From: Candidatus Woesearchaeota archaeon
Lineage (GTDB): Archaea; Nanobdellota; Nanobdellia; Woesearchaeales; GCA-2686295
DNA: 17,802 nt
NCBI GenBank assembly: GCA_002686295.1
Contig: NZBB01000039.1
Span: forward strand, 1-17,802
Reading direction: 5' to 3'
Shown here in pieces: positions 5,983 through 13,596 of this stretch (position 1 is its first letter; each line of letters starts with the position of its first letter). The notes beneath the pieces are model-generated. The model ran no database searches. It worked only from the letters and a program-made list of their open reading frames with translations, and had not been told where the DNA came from. Both the position numbers and the translations under genes were made by a program.

Positions 5983-6378
5983 ATGAAAGTGATGTGTTTT
6001 GGCTCTTTTGACATTTTTCACAAAGGACATGAAGATTATTTTAAGCAGGCAAAACAATTCGGTGATTATTTAGTTGTTGTTGTTAGCAGAGATCATAATT
6101 TTAGGAGAATTAAAAATCGTGAACCTTTGAATTCTGAAGTTGTTCGTCTAAAAAAAGTTTCTGATTATAAACTTGTTGACAAAGCAGTTTTTGGTCATGA
6201 AAAAGACTTGTTTTCAATTATCGTTGAAGAAAAACCACGTGTTATATGCCTTGGCTATGACCAGTGGGCTAATGAGTTAAAGTTAAAAAACGAATTGTTG
6301 AAAAGAGGTCTTAATGTTAAAATTCTTCGTGCAAAACCTTTTAAGCCTGAAAAGTACAAGAGCTCTAAACTTTCATAA
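5983..6378 (+). CDS. ribL: FAD synthase, archaeal cytidylyltransferase type
   Basis: This is a 131-residue nucleotidyltransferase. Archaeal RibL joins AMP from ATP to FMN to make FAD, in the cytoplasm. The signature FGSFDIFHKGHEDYF carries the catalytic HxGH at residues 13-16. VVVVSRDHNFRRIKNREP, AVFGHEKDLFSIIVEEKP and the LGYDQ loop match the RibL subgroup rather than glycerol-3-phosphate cytidylyltransferase. The end SSKLS corresponds to the ISSTSK-like nucleotide-binding motif. It is a little shorter than typical RibL (about 140-150). It stands alone on a leaderless promoter; the FAD it makes would serve flavoproteins such as the one at 14225-15295. Another cytidylyltransferase substrate cannot be excluded. 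Confidence 0.8.
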   Translation: MKVMCFGSFDIFHKGHEDYFKQAKQFGDYLVVVVSRDHNFRRIKNREPLNSEVVRLKKVSDYKLVDKAVFGHEKDLFSIIVEEKPRVICLGYDQWANELKLKNELLKRGLNVKILRAKPFKPEKYKSSKLS

Positions 6379-6379
6379 A

Positions 6380-6390
6380 GTTTATATATT
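6380..6390 (+). promoter_or_regulatory. TATA-like box for the PKD surface-protein gene
   Basis: GTTTATATATT lies about 45 nt before the ATG at 6429, leaving a short leader that carries AAAGAGG (6414-6420). This pair favours the ATG at 6429 over the in-frame ATG at 6408, which precedes the ribosome site. Confidence 0.5.
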
Positions 6391-6428
6391 AATACTATAA
6401 TAAGTAATTGTCAAAAGAGGATTGTTTA

Positions 6429-8630
6429 ATGAAAAAATTTTTGTCATTGTTGTTGTTTGTTATTCTTTGCAGTTATGTTTATGCAGGTTTTGATGGGGAA
6501 GGAGACTTTGGTAGTGGAGAAAATCCTCCCCCTCCTGAAGGTTCTGAATTAATTGTTGATATAACTCAACCATGTGATACTCCAATAATCCCCTTTGGTG
6601 TTGCAATAAGTTTTTTTGGTTCTGTGGACGGTGGTTTCACACCATATACATTTGACTGGACTTTTTGTGCTAATTGTGATCCTCCATCTGCCACTGAACA
6701 AAATGGGCAAGTTGTTTTCTATGATGTTGGTCTGCAAGATATATCATTAATTGTGACTGATAACTTTCTAAATGAGAAAAGCGATTTATGTAATGTATTT
6801 GTTGAGCTTGCAAAGATTGAATATCCTGAAGATAACACTTACTGGGGATCATTTGAAGATATGCCTTTTAATGGTTTTGTTAGTTGGAATGATTCTGGAT
6901 TAAGTTATTGGTGGGATTTTGGCGATGCAACTGTTAATGCAAATCATGATGGTGTTAGAACTTTGCTTAATCCTCCTGGAGTTCAATATACTGCTGGTGG
7001 AGATTACACAGTTTCTTTAACTGTTTCTAATGGTGATAGTATTTCTCAGAGTGATTCTATTTCAATCCATATTTTTGAACCTTTAGAGTTGGCTTTTGGA
7101 TGTTATATGGGTGTTGGAAGTTGTGATCCTGTAGAAATGGAGCTTTTACGTCTTTTTCGACCTGTTAATAGTCATGCCCGTACTTTAGATGATCCTGAAA
7201 AAAATTCATATAATTATCCTATTTGTTGTATTTCTCCTTCTTTACAGGTTATTGCAACCGAAGATGTTGGTGCTCCAGGATTGTTTGTGCAAACTTATGC
7301 TGACTCCGATACTATGGGTCCTCCTTCTTCGGGTGGTGGTTCTCATTCTGGATTTGAAACTAATAGAGAATATACTGAAATTGATAATCCTTATAGATAT
7401 TTTGCAACTGTTTGCGATGATAGTATAAATCAGTATTGTGTTGAAGAAGGTTATGAGGGTGGAGAAGCAGGAACTTTTATTGGCCATGAAGGACCCTGTG
7501 CTCATTGGGATGGTGATATTTGGATTGGTAGTTATCAAAATAGATATACAGCTATTTGTTATAATTATAAACCAACTATTAATCTTTATGAATTTACTAG
7601 TTATTTGGGTGTTGGCAGTGAGTGTCATCCTTTAGAGCTTGGCGAAACTGGAAAGTGCAATGATACTGGTTTTAAGTGTGTTTATGAGTTTTATCCTGGT
7701 ATTGATTCTCCTTTCCCTGCTCATTTAAGCAATTGTACAACTGATACAGAGCCAAACAGGTATGGTGATTTGACTTGGGCTATGTGTTGTGATATTGAGG
7801 AGGATTGTACTAATAATGTTGATGATAATGAGAATTTGTGGTTTGACTGTGTTGATGCAGGTGTTTGTTCTGATCCTGGTAATGAGAGGCCTTGTGGAAT
7901 AAGCAACAATTTTAATCATGATCCTACTTGTAGTTGGATGAGTTCTGAGTGTGATGATGTTGGTTGCGATTTCACAGCTTACTCAGTGCCATATTATCAT
8001 TCAGTTCTCGATACTTTTGGTTTTATGGTTCCTAGCGAGAGTTATCCTGATTGTAGGATTTTTTACGTTGATGAGAATATTGGCTGGCAAACTATTGGTT
8101 GTGCGAGTGGTACTGATGAGACTAGTATTATTGTTCCTCAGTCTGCTAATGACGCTGTTGCTGGCATTAATGCTCAATACTCGCAGTTTGGTGTTTCTAC
8201 TGATAAGTATGAGTTGTATTTTAATTGTAAGTATTATCATTGCAGTAAAGGCCAGGATCCAATAGATACTCCTCTTCCGGCTTTGGTTGAGGACATGCAG
8301 TCTAATAGCGAGCAGGCAAGACATTGTTGCCCAATGGGACGATATTGGGATGTAAACTCTTTGACATGTGAGGATTTTATCGAGTGTTACAGACCTGATG
8401 ATGAATTTGATGAATTTCATTGTCAGTCTGATTTCAACAATAATTTTTCTGGTTGGTATAGTGATTTGAATGGCTCTTACTGGGATGAAGGACACATAAA
8501 CTATCCTGATGATTGTATCTTAGAAGAAGAGATAAATAATGGTAATACCGATGATGTTCTTTGCTGTCCTGTATGGATGAACAATGAGAATACTTGGGAA
8601 ATGACAGACATAGAATATTTTATAGTTTAA
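6429..8630 (+). CDS. Secreted Cys-rich surface protein with PKD domains
   Basis: This 733-residue exported protein starts with a signal peptide (MKKFLSLLLFVILCSYVYA, residues 1-19). Two PKD-like Ig domains follow: one at about 42-122 (FTPYTFDWTFC...GLQDISLIVTDN) and one at about 125-212 (LSYWWDFGDATV...AGGDYTVSLTVSNG). The remainder is Cys-rich, with CC pairs and at least two related segments: GCYMGVGSCDPVEMELL to YNYPICC, and TSYLGVGSECHPLEL to LTWAMCC. EDCTNNVDDNENLWFDC resembles the EICDNGIDDDGDGLVDC repeats of surface proteins. There is no C-terminal membrane helix or sorting motif, so it is either released or held by a partner. The many paired Cys imply disulfides outside the cell. I chose the start at 6429 for its ribosome site and signal peptide. 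Confidence 0.8.
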   Translation: MKKFLSLLLFVILCSYVYAGFDGEGDFGSGENPPPPEGSELIVDITQPCDTPIIPFGVAISFFGSVDGGFTPYTFDWTFCANCDPPSATEQNGQVVFYDVGLQDISLIVTDNFLNEKSDLCNVFVELAKIEYPEDNTYWGSFEDMPFNGFVSWNDSGLSYWWDFGDATVNANHDGVRTLLNPPGVQYTAGGDYTVSLTVSNGDSISQSDSISIHIFEPLELAFGCYMGVGSCDPVEMELLRLFRPVNSHARTLDDPEKNSYNYPICCISPSLQVIATEDVGAPGLFVQTYADSDTMGPPSSGGGSHSGFETNREYTEIDNPYRYFATVCDDSINQYCVEEGYEGGEAGTFIGHEGPCAHWDGDIWIGSYQNRYTAICYNYKPTINLYEFTSYLGVGSECHPLELGETGKCNDTGFKCVYEFYPGIDSPFPAHLSNCTTDTEPNRYGDLTWAMCCDIEEDCTNNVDDNENLWFDCVDAGVCSDPGNERPCGISNNFNHDPTCSWMSSECDDVGCDFTAYSVPYYHSVLDTFGFMVPSESYPDCRIFYVDENIGWQTIGCASGTDETSIIVPQSANDAVAGINAQYSQFGVSTDKYELYFNCKYYHCSKGQDPIDTPLPALVEDMQSNSEQARHCCPMGRYWDVNSLTCEDFIECYRPDDEFDEFHCQSDFNNNFSGWYSDLNGSYWDEGHINYPDDCILEEEINNGNTDDVLCCPVWMNNENTWEMTDIEYFIV

Positions 8631-8644
8631 ACAAATCTTTTTAA

Positions 8645-10738
8645 TTATATCTTTGTCATTGGTTGTATAAAATATAATAAAGACAGGCATTTCTTACCGA
8701 GATCGTTAATTATTAATTCTGTGCCTTCCTGATTTGGATGTATTATTGACGGGTCTTGTCCGCCAATATCCTGTAAATTACCTATTGCCTGCACAATCTC
8801 AATATAAAAAGTGTGTTTATTAGACAAAGAAGGTGGATATCTAGCATTAGCAACAATAATCTCATTAGTATCATTCTCATAAACGGTGCTATTAGTGCCC
8901 ATACCTGGATATGAAGGATCTATTGCTATTCTTAAATAAGGAACGCTTGGCAGTTCTGTGCTTTCAATATATTGAAGGTTTAACTTGTCCATGTGAGGAA
9001 TCACATTCAAACTGTCAATTAACTGATGAGTCCATGCAGAACGAGTACTATCAGGAGCAATATGATTCAAATCCCACCAAGCAGGAGCATTCAAATCATC
9101 AGCACCAAAACGAACAGTTCCCTGAGGATCACCAACAATAATCAAACTAACATCATAAAGAGGAACATCATCCATTATTTTATAAGCATAAACAGTGTCA
9201 TCAAGAGTGTTAAACATCACAACACTAGAAGTATCATCATGATCTCGCTGTTCGAAATTCTCAGTATCACCAGGACGACGAAGAAAAGTATAATGATTAA
9301 AAGGATACCATCCGCCAATATCACCAGGATTATAAGCCAAAGGATTAGAAGCATTAAACTCATAACCACCAGGCAACAACTGCTTACGCAAAGTACCATC
9401 AAAACTATGAAAAACAGAATCATCAATCCAAAAAGTACTGGTATCAGAAACAAGAGTAGAATCAGTATAATAATCCTTTAAAACAAACAACACATCAGCA
9501 ACAGGATTAACAGCTAAGTTAAAATAACTAGTATCACTTAACAAACCATCACTAACACTAACACCAACCAAACTACCACCATAACCATCAGTTCTCAAAC
9601 TATCAACCAACAACTGATTAGAAGAAAGAATCAAATTAACAAGAGAAGGATTACCCTGACTAACAACCTCAAAACTCAAAGAATCACCATCAACATCAAC
9701 AGCATAATCATTCAAATCACCAATCAAAACATCAACAGAAGAATCCTCATCAAGACTCAAAGAAGGAATACTTATTTCAGGAGCACTATTAACAAGCACA
9801 TAAGGAATATACACATTAAAACCCAAAGAATCAAACAAAGAACTATCAAAACCATCAACCACATCAACAATAGTTTCAAAAGTATCAGGAGACAAAGCAA
9901 CATAGCTAAGCAAAGAATCATTAACAACAAAAGAAGAATCCCGAGGCAAAAACAAAGAATTATCATCATTATAAACATAATTATTAAGATTCAAAGACAA
10001 AGTATCGCCAACACTCAAAACAACATCTTCAACACCACCAAGAATCGAAGGACCAATATTTCCAGTTTGAACAAAACTAGTATCATTATTCAAAGAAAAA
10101 GGAATAATTAAATTAGAAGTATTATCATGAACAAAACGAACTGAATCAGCATTATCAACAACTCTAGACAAAACCTTAGGAGAATAACCTGACTTACTAA
10201 TATTCAAACCATAACTACCACCACCATCAAGTTTAACCATCTTACCAGATTCAACCTTACAATCTGACTTGAGCTGATAAATATACACTCCACTACTAAC
10301 GCCTTTTCCAAAACTATTCTTTCCACCCCAGCTAACTTCATAATTGCCAACACTAGGAATATTAACTCTGTCAACAACCCTTCCAAGAATATCATAAACA
10401 GAGAAAACAGATTTATCATCAACAGACAACTGAATCTTAGTGCCTGGATTAAAAGGATTAGGATAATTATGAGCCAAACTAAAATCATCAGGAACAAAAT
10501 CATCCTCCAAACCTAAAACAGGCACTTCCAAAGAAAAACCCCCATCAGAAGAAGTAATATCAGAATCAACTATTAAACCATTACGCTCAAAAGAAACAAC
10601 TGCCTCAACAACAGGATTAGACTTTTTATCAACAAAAGCACCATTTACAATTGCATTATCTGCCTTCAAAGGAGAAACCAAAGAAACAGCTAAAGCTGAA
10701 GAAATAAAAGCATTCTTAACAATATTAACTAAAGACAT
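8645..10738 (-). CDS. Large secreted protein with type IX-sorting/FlgD-like Ig module
   Basis: This 697-residue protein has a signal peptide ending near residue 26. It carries a carboxypeptidase-regulatory-like segment (about 29-75), then at 83-170 a module closely following the bacterial type IX sorting/FlgD-Ig consensus: NYPNPFNPGTKIQL, VYDILGRVVD, GVSSGVYIYQLKS and GKMVKL. SYGLNISKSGYSPK (175-188) looks like the resumption of the first domain. A cadherin/Ig-like region follows (around 317-412, with DEDSSVDV and DVDGDSLSFEV). The C-terminal region, including HTFYIEIVQAIGNLQDIGGQ (642-661) and DLGKKCLSLLY, resembles DUF2927, a putative peptidase family. It is rich in Ser, Asp and Val. A TATA-like box at 10761-10769 supports the ATG. 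Role in adhesion or proteolysis at the cell surface is inference. Confidence 0.75.
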   Translation of the reverse strand: MSLVNIVKNAFISSALAVSLVSPLKADNAIVNGAFVDKKSNPVVEAVVSFERNGLIVDSDITSSDGGFSLEVPVLGLEDDFVPDDFSLAHNYPNPFNPGTKIQLSVDDKSVFSVYDILGRVVDRVNIPSVGNYEVSWGGKNSFGKGVSSGVYIYQLKSDCKVESGKMVKLDGGGSYGLNISKSGYSPKVLSRVVDNADSVRFVHDNTSNLIIPFSLNNDTSFVQTGNIGPSILGGVEDVVLSVGDTLSLNLNNYVYNDDNSLFLPRDSSFVVNDSLLSYVALSPDTFETIVDVVDGFDSSLFDSLGFNVYIPYVLVNSAPEISIPSLSLDEDSSVDVLIGDLNDYAVDVDGDSLSFEVVSQGNPSLVNLILSSNQLLVDSLRTDGYGGSLVGVSVSDGLLSDTSYFNLAVNPVADVLFVLKDYYTDSTLVSDTSTFWIDDSVFHSFDGTLRKQLLPGGYEFNASNPLAYNPGDIGGWYPFNHYTFLRRPGDTENFEQRDHDDTSSVVMFNTLDDTVYAYKIMDDVPLYDVSLIIVGDPQGTVRFGADDLNAPAWWDLNHIAPDSTRSAWTHQLIDSLNVIPHMDKLNLQYIESTELPSVPYLRIAIDPSYPGMGTNSTVYENDTNEIIVANARYPPSLSNKHTFYIEIVQAIGNLQDIGGQDPSIIHPNQEGTELIINDLGKKCLSLLYFIQPMTKI

Positions 10739-10760
10739 GAATAACTAAATAGCAAAACAA

Positions 10761-10769
10761 ATATATAAA
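10761..10769 (-). promoter_or_regulatory. TATA-like box for the FlgD-Ig secreted protein
   Basis: The minus strand reads TTTATATAT, about 25-32 nt before the ATG at 10736-10738, giving a nearly leaderless transcript. Confidence 0.5.
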
Positions 10770-10817
10770 ACTTTCGGTTATTGCAACTCAGGAGTAGTTA
10801 CAAATCGTTCCAAAACT

Positions 10818-10825
10818 CATATAAA
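10818..10825 (+). promoter_or_regulatory. TATA-like box for the 79-residue hypothetical gene
   Basis: TCATATAA (10818-10825) begins 30 nt before the ATG at 10848, with no ribosome site between, as in other leaderless genes of this window. Confidence 0.45.
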
Positions 10826-10847
10826 CAACAACCCACTACCAAAAAAT

Positions 10848-11087
10848 ATGAGTGTAGAAGAACTTATAGGACCATGGATTATAGACTACAAACAAAATGA
10901 GAAAATTGTTCTGAAAAAATATTTCGATGATTTAGATGAAGTAAGTGAATATATGAAAAACAATAAAGAAATAATGAAAAATATGACTATCGAAGAAAAA
11001 GAAAAAGGATATAAAGCATACATCCGCTTTGATGACTATGTGAACAAAACTAAAAAATATAATCAAATTATTAAAAAGAAATATTAA
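10848..11087 (+). CDS. Small hypothetical protein
   Basis: I do not recognise this 79-residue, charged, soluble protein. It begins MSVEELIGPWIIDYKQNEKI and is rich in Lys, Glu and Tyr, with probable helices at 27-60 and a basic C-terminus. There is no signal peptide or membrane segment. A TATA-like box at the leaderless distance supports it as a real gene. It is divergent from the large secreted-protein gene and convergent with the gene ending at 11119. Confidence 0.6.
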   Translation: MSVEELIGPWIIDYKQNEKIVLKKYFDDLDEVSEYMKNNKEIMKNMTIEEKEKGYKAYIRFDDYVNKTKKYNQIIKKKY

Positions 11088-11118
11088 ATACTATGATTAT
11101 TAAAACAATAAAACAATA

Positions 11119-11613
11119 TTAAAATTTTTTGCTTTGAAGAACTTTTTCCAAAGAAACACCAAAACGTTTTAACTTACGAGAAACATCTCTTCTCAAATGA
11201 TAAACAACATTATCATTAAACAAATCGTATTTTCTGACAACTTTTTTTGCAGTTAAACCAGAATCATAATCTGAAATAACATTATTTATCTGAGAAAAAC
11301 TCAAATCCTTAAACTTCAAAAGAGGGACATAAGGAACTTTTATTCCATAATCAATCTTTGCAATGTGCATTGCTTTGTAAAAACTATGCTCATCAAAAAA
11401 GTTATTTCCATAAGTATGTGCGCTATCAACCCAATCAATCATCCTGTCAATTTCAACACCTTCAGAAAATTCCTGAGCATAAAATTTTATGTAATCTTCA
11501 ACCCACCCAATACGCTTGTATTTAAAACCTCTATTAGGTGCATTAAATCCTTTAAACTCATCATGATAAAAATCAACATCCAAAAGGTTATCAGTTACTG
11601 TTAATAACATCAT
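11119..11613 (-). CDS. Hypothetical protein with possible C-terminal helix-turn-helix
   Basis: The 164-residue protein is unrecognised. Its C-terminal part, SGLTAKKVVRKYDLFNDNVV followed by YHLRRDVSRKLKRF, has the spacing and basic character of a helix-turn-helix DNA-binding segment. The middle, including WVEDYIKFYAQEF and DEHSFYKAMHIAKIDYG, is probably helical. The frame extends upstream to 11766, into the opposite-strand gene, but I place the start at the ATG of 11611-11613 because a TATA-like box lies at 11639-11646. A second ATG follows directly at 11608-11610. A role as a transcription factor for its divergent neighbour at 11720 is possible but unproven. Confidence 0.6.
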   Translation of the reverse strand: MMLLTVTDNLLDVDFYHDEFKGFNAPNRGFKYKRIGWVEDYIKFYAQEFSEGVEIDRMIDWVDSAHTYGNNFFDEHSFYKAMHIAKIDYGIKVPYVPLLKFKDLSFSQINNVISDYDSGLTAKKVVRKYDLFNDNVVYHLRRDVSRKLKRFGVSLEKVLQSKKF

Positions 11614-11638
11614 AGTAAAAAAAGAAATCAAAACAAGA

Positions 11639-11646
11639 ATATAAAT
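11639..11646 (-). promoter_or_regulatory. TATA-like box that decides the start of the 11119-11613 gene
   Basis: The minus strand reads ATTTATAT about 29 nt before the ATG at 11611-11613, so the long upstream extension of the frame is probably not translated. Confidence 0.45.
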
Positions 11647-11653
11647 CTTACTA

Positions 11654-11683
11654 TGGAAAAGTTTAAATTGGAAAAGTTTAAAT
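11654..11683 (+). repeat. Tandem 15-bp duplication containing a TATA-like box
   Basis: The unit TGGAAAAGTTTAAAT occurs twice with no gap (11654-11668 and 11669-11683). Each copy includes AGTTTAAAT, a good archaeal TATA box, so the core promoter of the 11720 gene appears duplicated. The second copy is correctly spaced for a short leader carrying GAGGG at 11708-11712, seven bases before the ATG. Confidence 0.85.
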
Positions 11684-11719
11684 AGTAGATAATTCTTAAA
11701 TTTTGATGAGGGTAAAACC

Positions 11720-13111
11720 ATGAAGATAGCATTAAACCTATTAATATTATTAATTCTCGCAAGCACTTTAGTTTCAGCAACCGATTTCTATGTTAAATCA
11801 GTTCCAATAAAAAAAGATATTTTCAGCGATGAAGCAGCAGAATTTAATATTACAATAACTAATTTTCTTGGAATATCAGATGTTTTCACAGTTTCTGCAT
11901 TTGACCCTTCATGGAACTTGCTGACAAATCAAATACTGGTTCCTGCTGATAGCTCAAAATCATTTGTTCTAAAAATAAATCCTGGTTCAGAAGTGCCATT
12001 AGGAATTCATGCAATAAATGTTAAATTTAAAAGTTCACAAATAGGAGAGTTTATGAATAAAGTATTCACAATAAACATAAGACCTTACGATCCGGTTTTT
12101 GGAATATACAGACCATCAATCCAATTTAGTGCAAACATAGATAAAGAAGTTGATCCAAGAAAGAAAATCCCAATAGAAATATATCTAAGAAATAGAAATG
12201 CACTAGACATAGGAGAGCTAGAAATAGAAATTGAAAGCACATTATTTCAAGACAAAGTAACTACCACTCTAGGACCATTAGAAGAAAAAAGAACAGAATA
12301 CTTATATAAAATAGATGAATTACAAGAACCAGGACTATTTTCATTAGACGTTAAACTTCTTGTAAAAGATGTTGTTATAAGTCAATCAACTCAAACATAT
12401 GAAGTTATTGGATATTCAACAATTATACAAGATAGAGAATCAAAAAGTTTTCTGTTTAAAACAACCGAAACAATAACACTTGAAAATCTTGGAAATTCAA
12501 AAAAGACAAAAAAAGTTAACTTAGCAATGTCTTGGCTCAAGAGAATGCTAACAAATTCAGACCCAAAATCAACAACAGTAGGAAAAAGCTTAGAATGGGA
12601 TATAACATTAAATTCTCAAGAACTAAGAACAATAATTGTAACAACAAATTACAGAAGACCAATATTCTTATTAATAATAATATTTATTTCATTAATACTC
12701 TACTATATTTACAGAAGTCCAATAATAATAACAAAAGAAGCTTTTGCAGAAAGCCAAAATGATGAAGGACTTGAACACCTAAAAATAAGATTGTTTGTGA
12801 AAAATAGAACAAGAAAAATAGTCGACAGAATCGGAATAATTGATAGGATTCCAAGCATAGCTCAACTTCTGAAAAGCAAAAAACTTGGAACAATTCATCC
12901 AGAAAAAATAACTCCCCATGAGAAAAAAGGAACAATAATAAAATGGAATATTGAAAGCTTAGAACCATTTGAAGAAAGAATTATAACATATGAAATTAAG
13001 TCGAGATTAAAGATAATAGGAAACTTATCATTACCTGAAGTAAGAATAAAATTCATGGATGGAAACAAAGAAAGAATAATATATTCTAACAGAGTAATGG
13101 TTTCAAATTAA
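11720..13111 (+). CDS. Exported protein with single membrane helix and cytoplasmic tail
   Basis: This 463-residue protein has an N-terminal signal peptide (to about Ala20). An outside region to about 313 is made of beta-sandwich segments, such as AEFNITITNFLGISDVFTVS and LGIHAINVKFKS, like the NEW3/CARDB-type adhesive domains of archaeal envelope proteins. One membrane helix follows (about 314-334, PIFLLIIIFISLILYYIY). The tail to 463 includes a DUF11-like strand pattern (RIGIIDRIPSIAQL, then WNIESLEPFEERIITYEIKS). The topology is clear but the function is not. An anchor or scaffold at the cell envelope is the likely role. The start is supported by GAGGG and by the duplicated TATA-like element. 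Confidence 0.75.
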   Translation: MKIALNLLILLILASTLVSATDFYVKSVPIKKDIFSDEAAEFNITITNFLGISDVFTVSAFDPSWNLLTNQILVPADSSKSFVLKINPGSEVPLGIHAINVKFKSSQIGEFMNKVFTINIRPYDPVFGIYRPSIQFSANIDKEVDPRKKIPIEIYLRNRNALDIGELEIEIESTLFQDKVTTTLGPLEEKRTEYLYKIDELQEPGLFSLDVKLLVKDVVISQSTQTYEVIGYSTIIQDRESKSFLFKTTETITLENLGNSKKTKKVNLAMSWLKRMLTNSDPKSTTVGKSLEWDITLNSQELRTIIVTTNYRRPIFLLIIIFISLILYYIYRSPIIITKEAFAESQNDEGLEHLKIRLFVKNRTRKIVDRIGIIDRIPSIAQLLKSKKLGTIHPEKITPHEKKGTIIKWNIESLEPFEERIITYEIKSRLKIIGNLSLPEVRIKFMDGNKERIIYSNRVMVSN

Positions 13112-13151
13112 AAAAATTCTTAAAAAAAATAAAAAAATATTTTTTATAGTT

Positions 13152-13301
13152 TTAGCTGGACACTTTCCAGAGACCCCAAAGAACAAAAGCTGCGGTCCAC
13201 CAGTTGACTGTCCACCAGACGAATACACCAAGATCTGCTAATAGATATAGTACCCCTATAACCAAAGCAACCCAGTTTAACCATGCTGGAGTTTTTGCCA
13301 T
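13152..13301 (-). CDS. Small Trp-rich membrane protein (49 residues)
   Basis: This short gene encodes a 49-residue protein starting MAKTPAWLNWVALVIGVLYL. Two hydrophobic segments (about 8-31 and 34-46) make a probable helical hairpin in the membrane. There are seven Trp, among them VFVWW, NWWTA, LWGLW. It has an excellent ribosome site, GGGGTGAT at 13305-13312, directly before the ATG (13299-13301), and a TATA-like box at 13346-13354. The strong initiation signals make it a real, probably well-translated gene. I cannot name a function; the pattern resembles small SPW-like membrane proteins. Confidence 0.8.
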   Translation of the reverse strand: MAKTPAWLNWVALVIGVLYLLADLGVFVWWTVNWWTAAFVLWGLWKVSS

Positions 13302-13304
13302 TTT

Positions 13305-13312
13305 ATCACCCC
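13305..13312 (-). promoter_or_regulatory. Strong Shine-Dalgarno GGGGTGAT
   Basis: This is the closest match in the window to the archaeal consensus GGAGGTGATC, and it sits just before the ATG of the 49-residue membrane protein. Confidence 0.8.
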
Positions 13313-13374
13313 GATAAATGTTTTAATACACATATTTTGAAATAATATTTAAAAATCTTTCGAAAAAACAAAAT

Positions 13375-13386
13375 CTTTATAAAATA
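13375..13386 (+). promoter_or_regulatory. TATA-like box for the rps17e-alba operon
   Basis: CTTTATAAAATA lies about 30 nt upstream of the S17e ATG at 13409, giving a leaderless operon. An in-frame upstream ATG-like opening at 13391 is not supported because it would lie upstream of the likely transcription start. Confidence 0.55.
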
Positions 13387-13408
13387 AACATTGTTTTTAG
13401 ACGTAAAA

Positions 13409-13594
13409 ATGGGAAGAATAAAGACTAAGCTAATAAAAGCCGTAACTCATAGGATAATAGAAGAGCATGAGGAAGAATTAACAAACGACTTTAACAAGAA
13501 TAAAGAGATAGTAGAAAAACTAACTGATATTTCTTCAAAAAAAATAAGGAACACAGTCGCAGGGTACATTACTAGAATAAATAAGAGGGGATAG
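13409..13594 (+). CDS. rps17e: 30S ribosomal protein S17e
   Basis: This 61-residue protein is clearly S17e, a small-subunit protein shared by archaea and eukaryotes and absent from bacteria. It opens MGRIKTKLIKAVTHRIIEEH and continues with DFNKNKEIVEKLTDISSKKI and RNTVAGYITRINKRG, which is the signature region. The length is typical. I start it at the MGR methionine, not at the upstream in-frame codon, because all family members begin there and the TATA-like box at 13375 gives a leaderless start. It is the first gene of an operon with alba, two bases downstream. Confidence 0.95.
   Translation: MGRIKTKLIKAVTHRIIEEHEEELTNDFNKNKEIVEKLTDISSKKIRNTVAGYITRINKRG
13585..13590 (+). promoter_or_regulatory. 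Shine-Dalgarno GAGGGG for alba
   Basis: The site lies within the last codons of rps17e, six bases before the alba ATG at 13597. The second gene of the operon thus uses a ribosome site while the first is leaderless, the usual archaeal arrangement. Confidence 0.7.
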
Positions 13595-13596
13595 AA

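Noticed and set aside
7189..8495. Several frames of 60-164 residues on both strands within the PKD gene
   Set aside because: They overlap a continuous 733-residue frame with signal peptide and domains; their compositions are the low-complexity kind seen in shadows.
8911..10503. Frames on both strands across the large secreted protein
   Set aside because: They are rich in Leu/Ile/Met or Ile/Asn/Thr from biased codons in the real gene and have no start signals.
11614..11766. Upstream extension of the 11119-11613 gene
   Set aside because: It would overlap the opposite-strand exported protein and its promoter, and a TATA-like box supports the shorter form.
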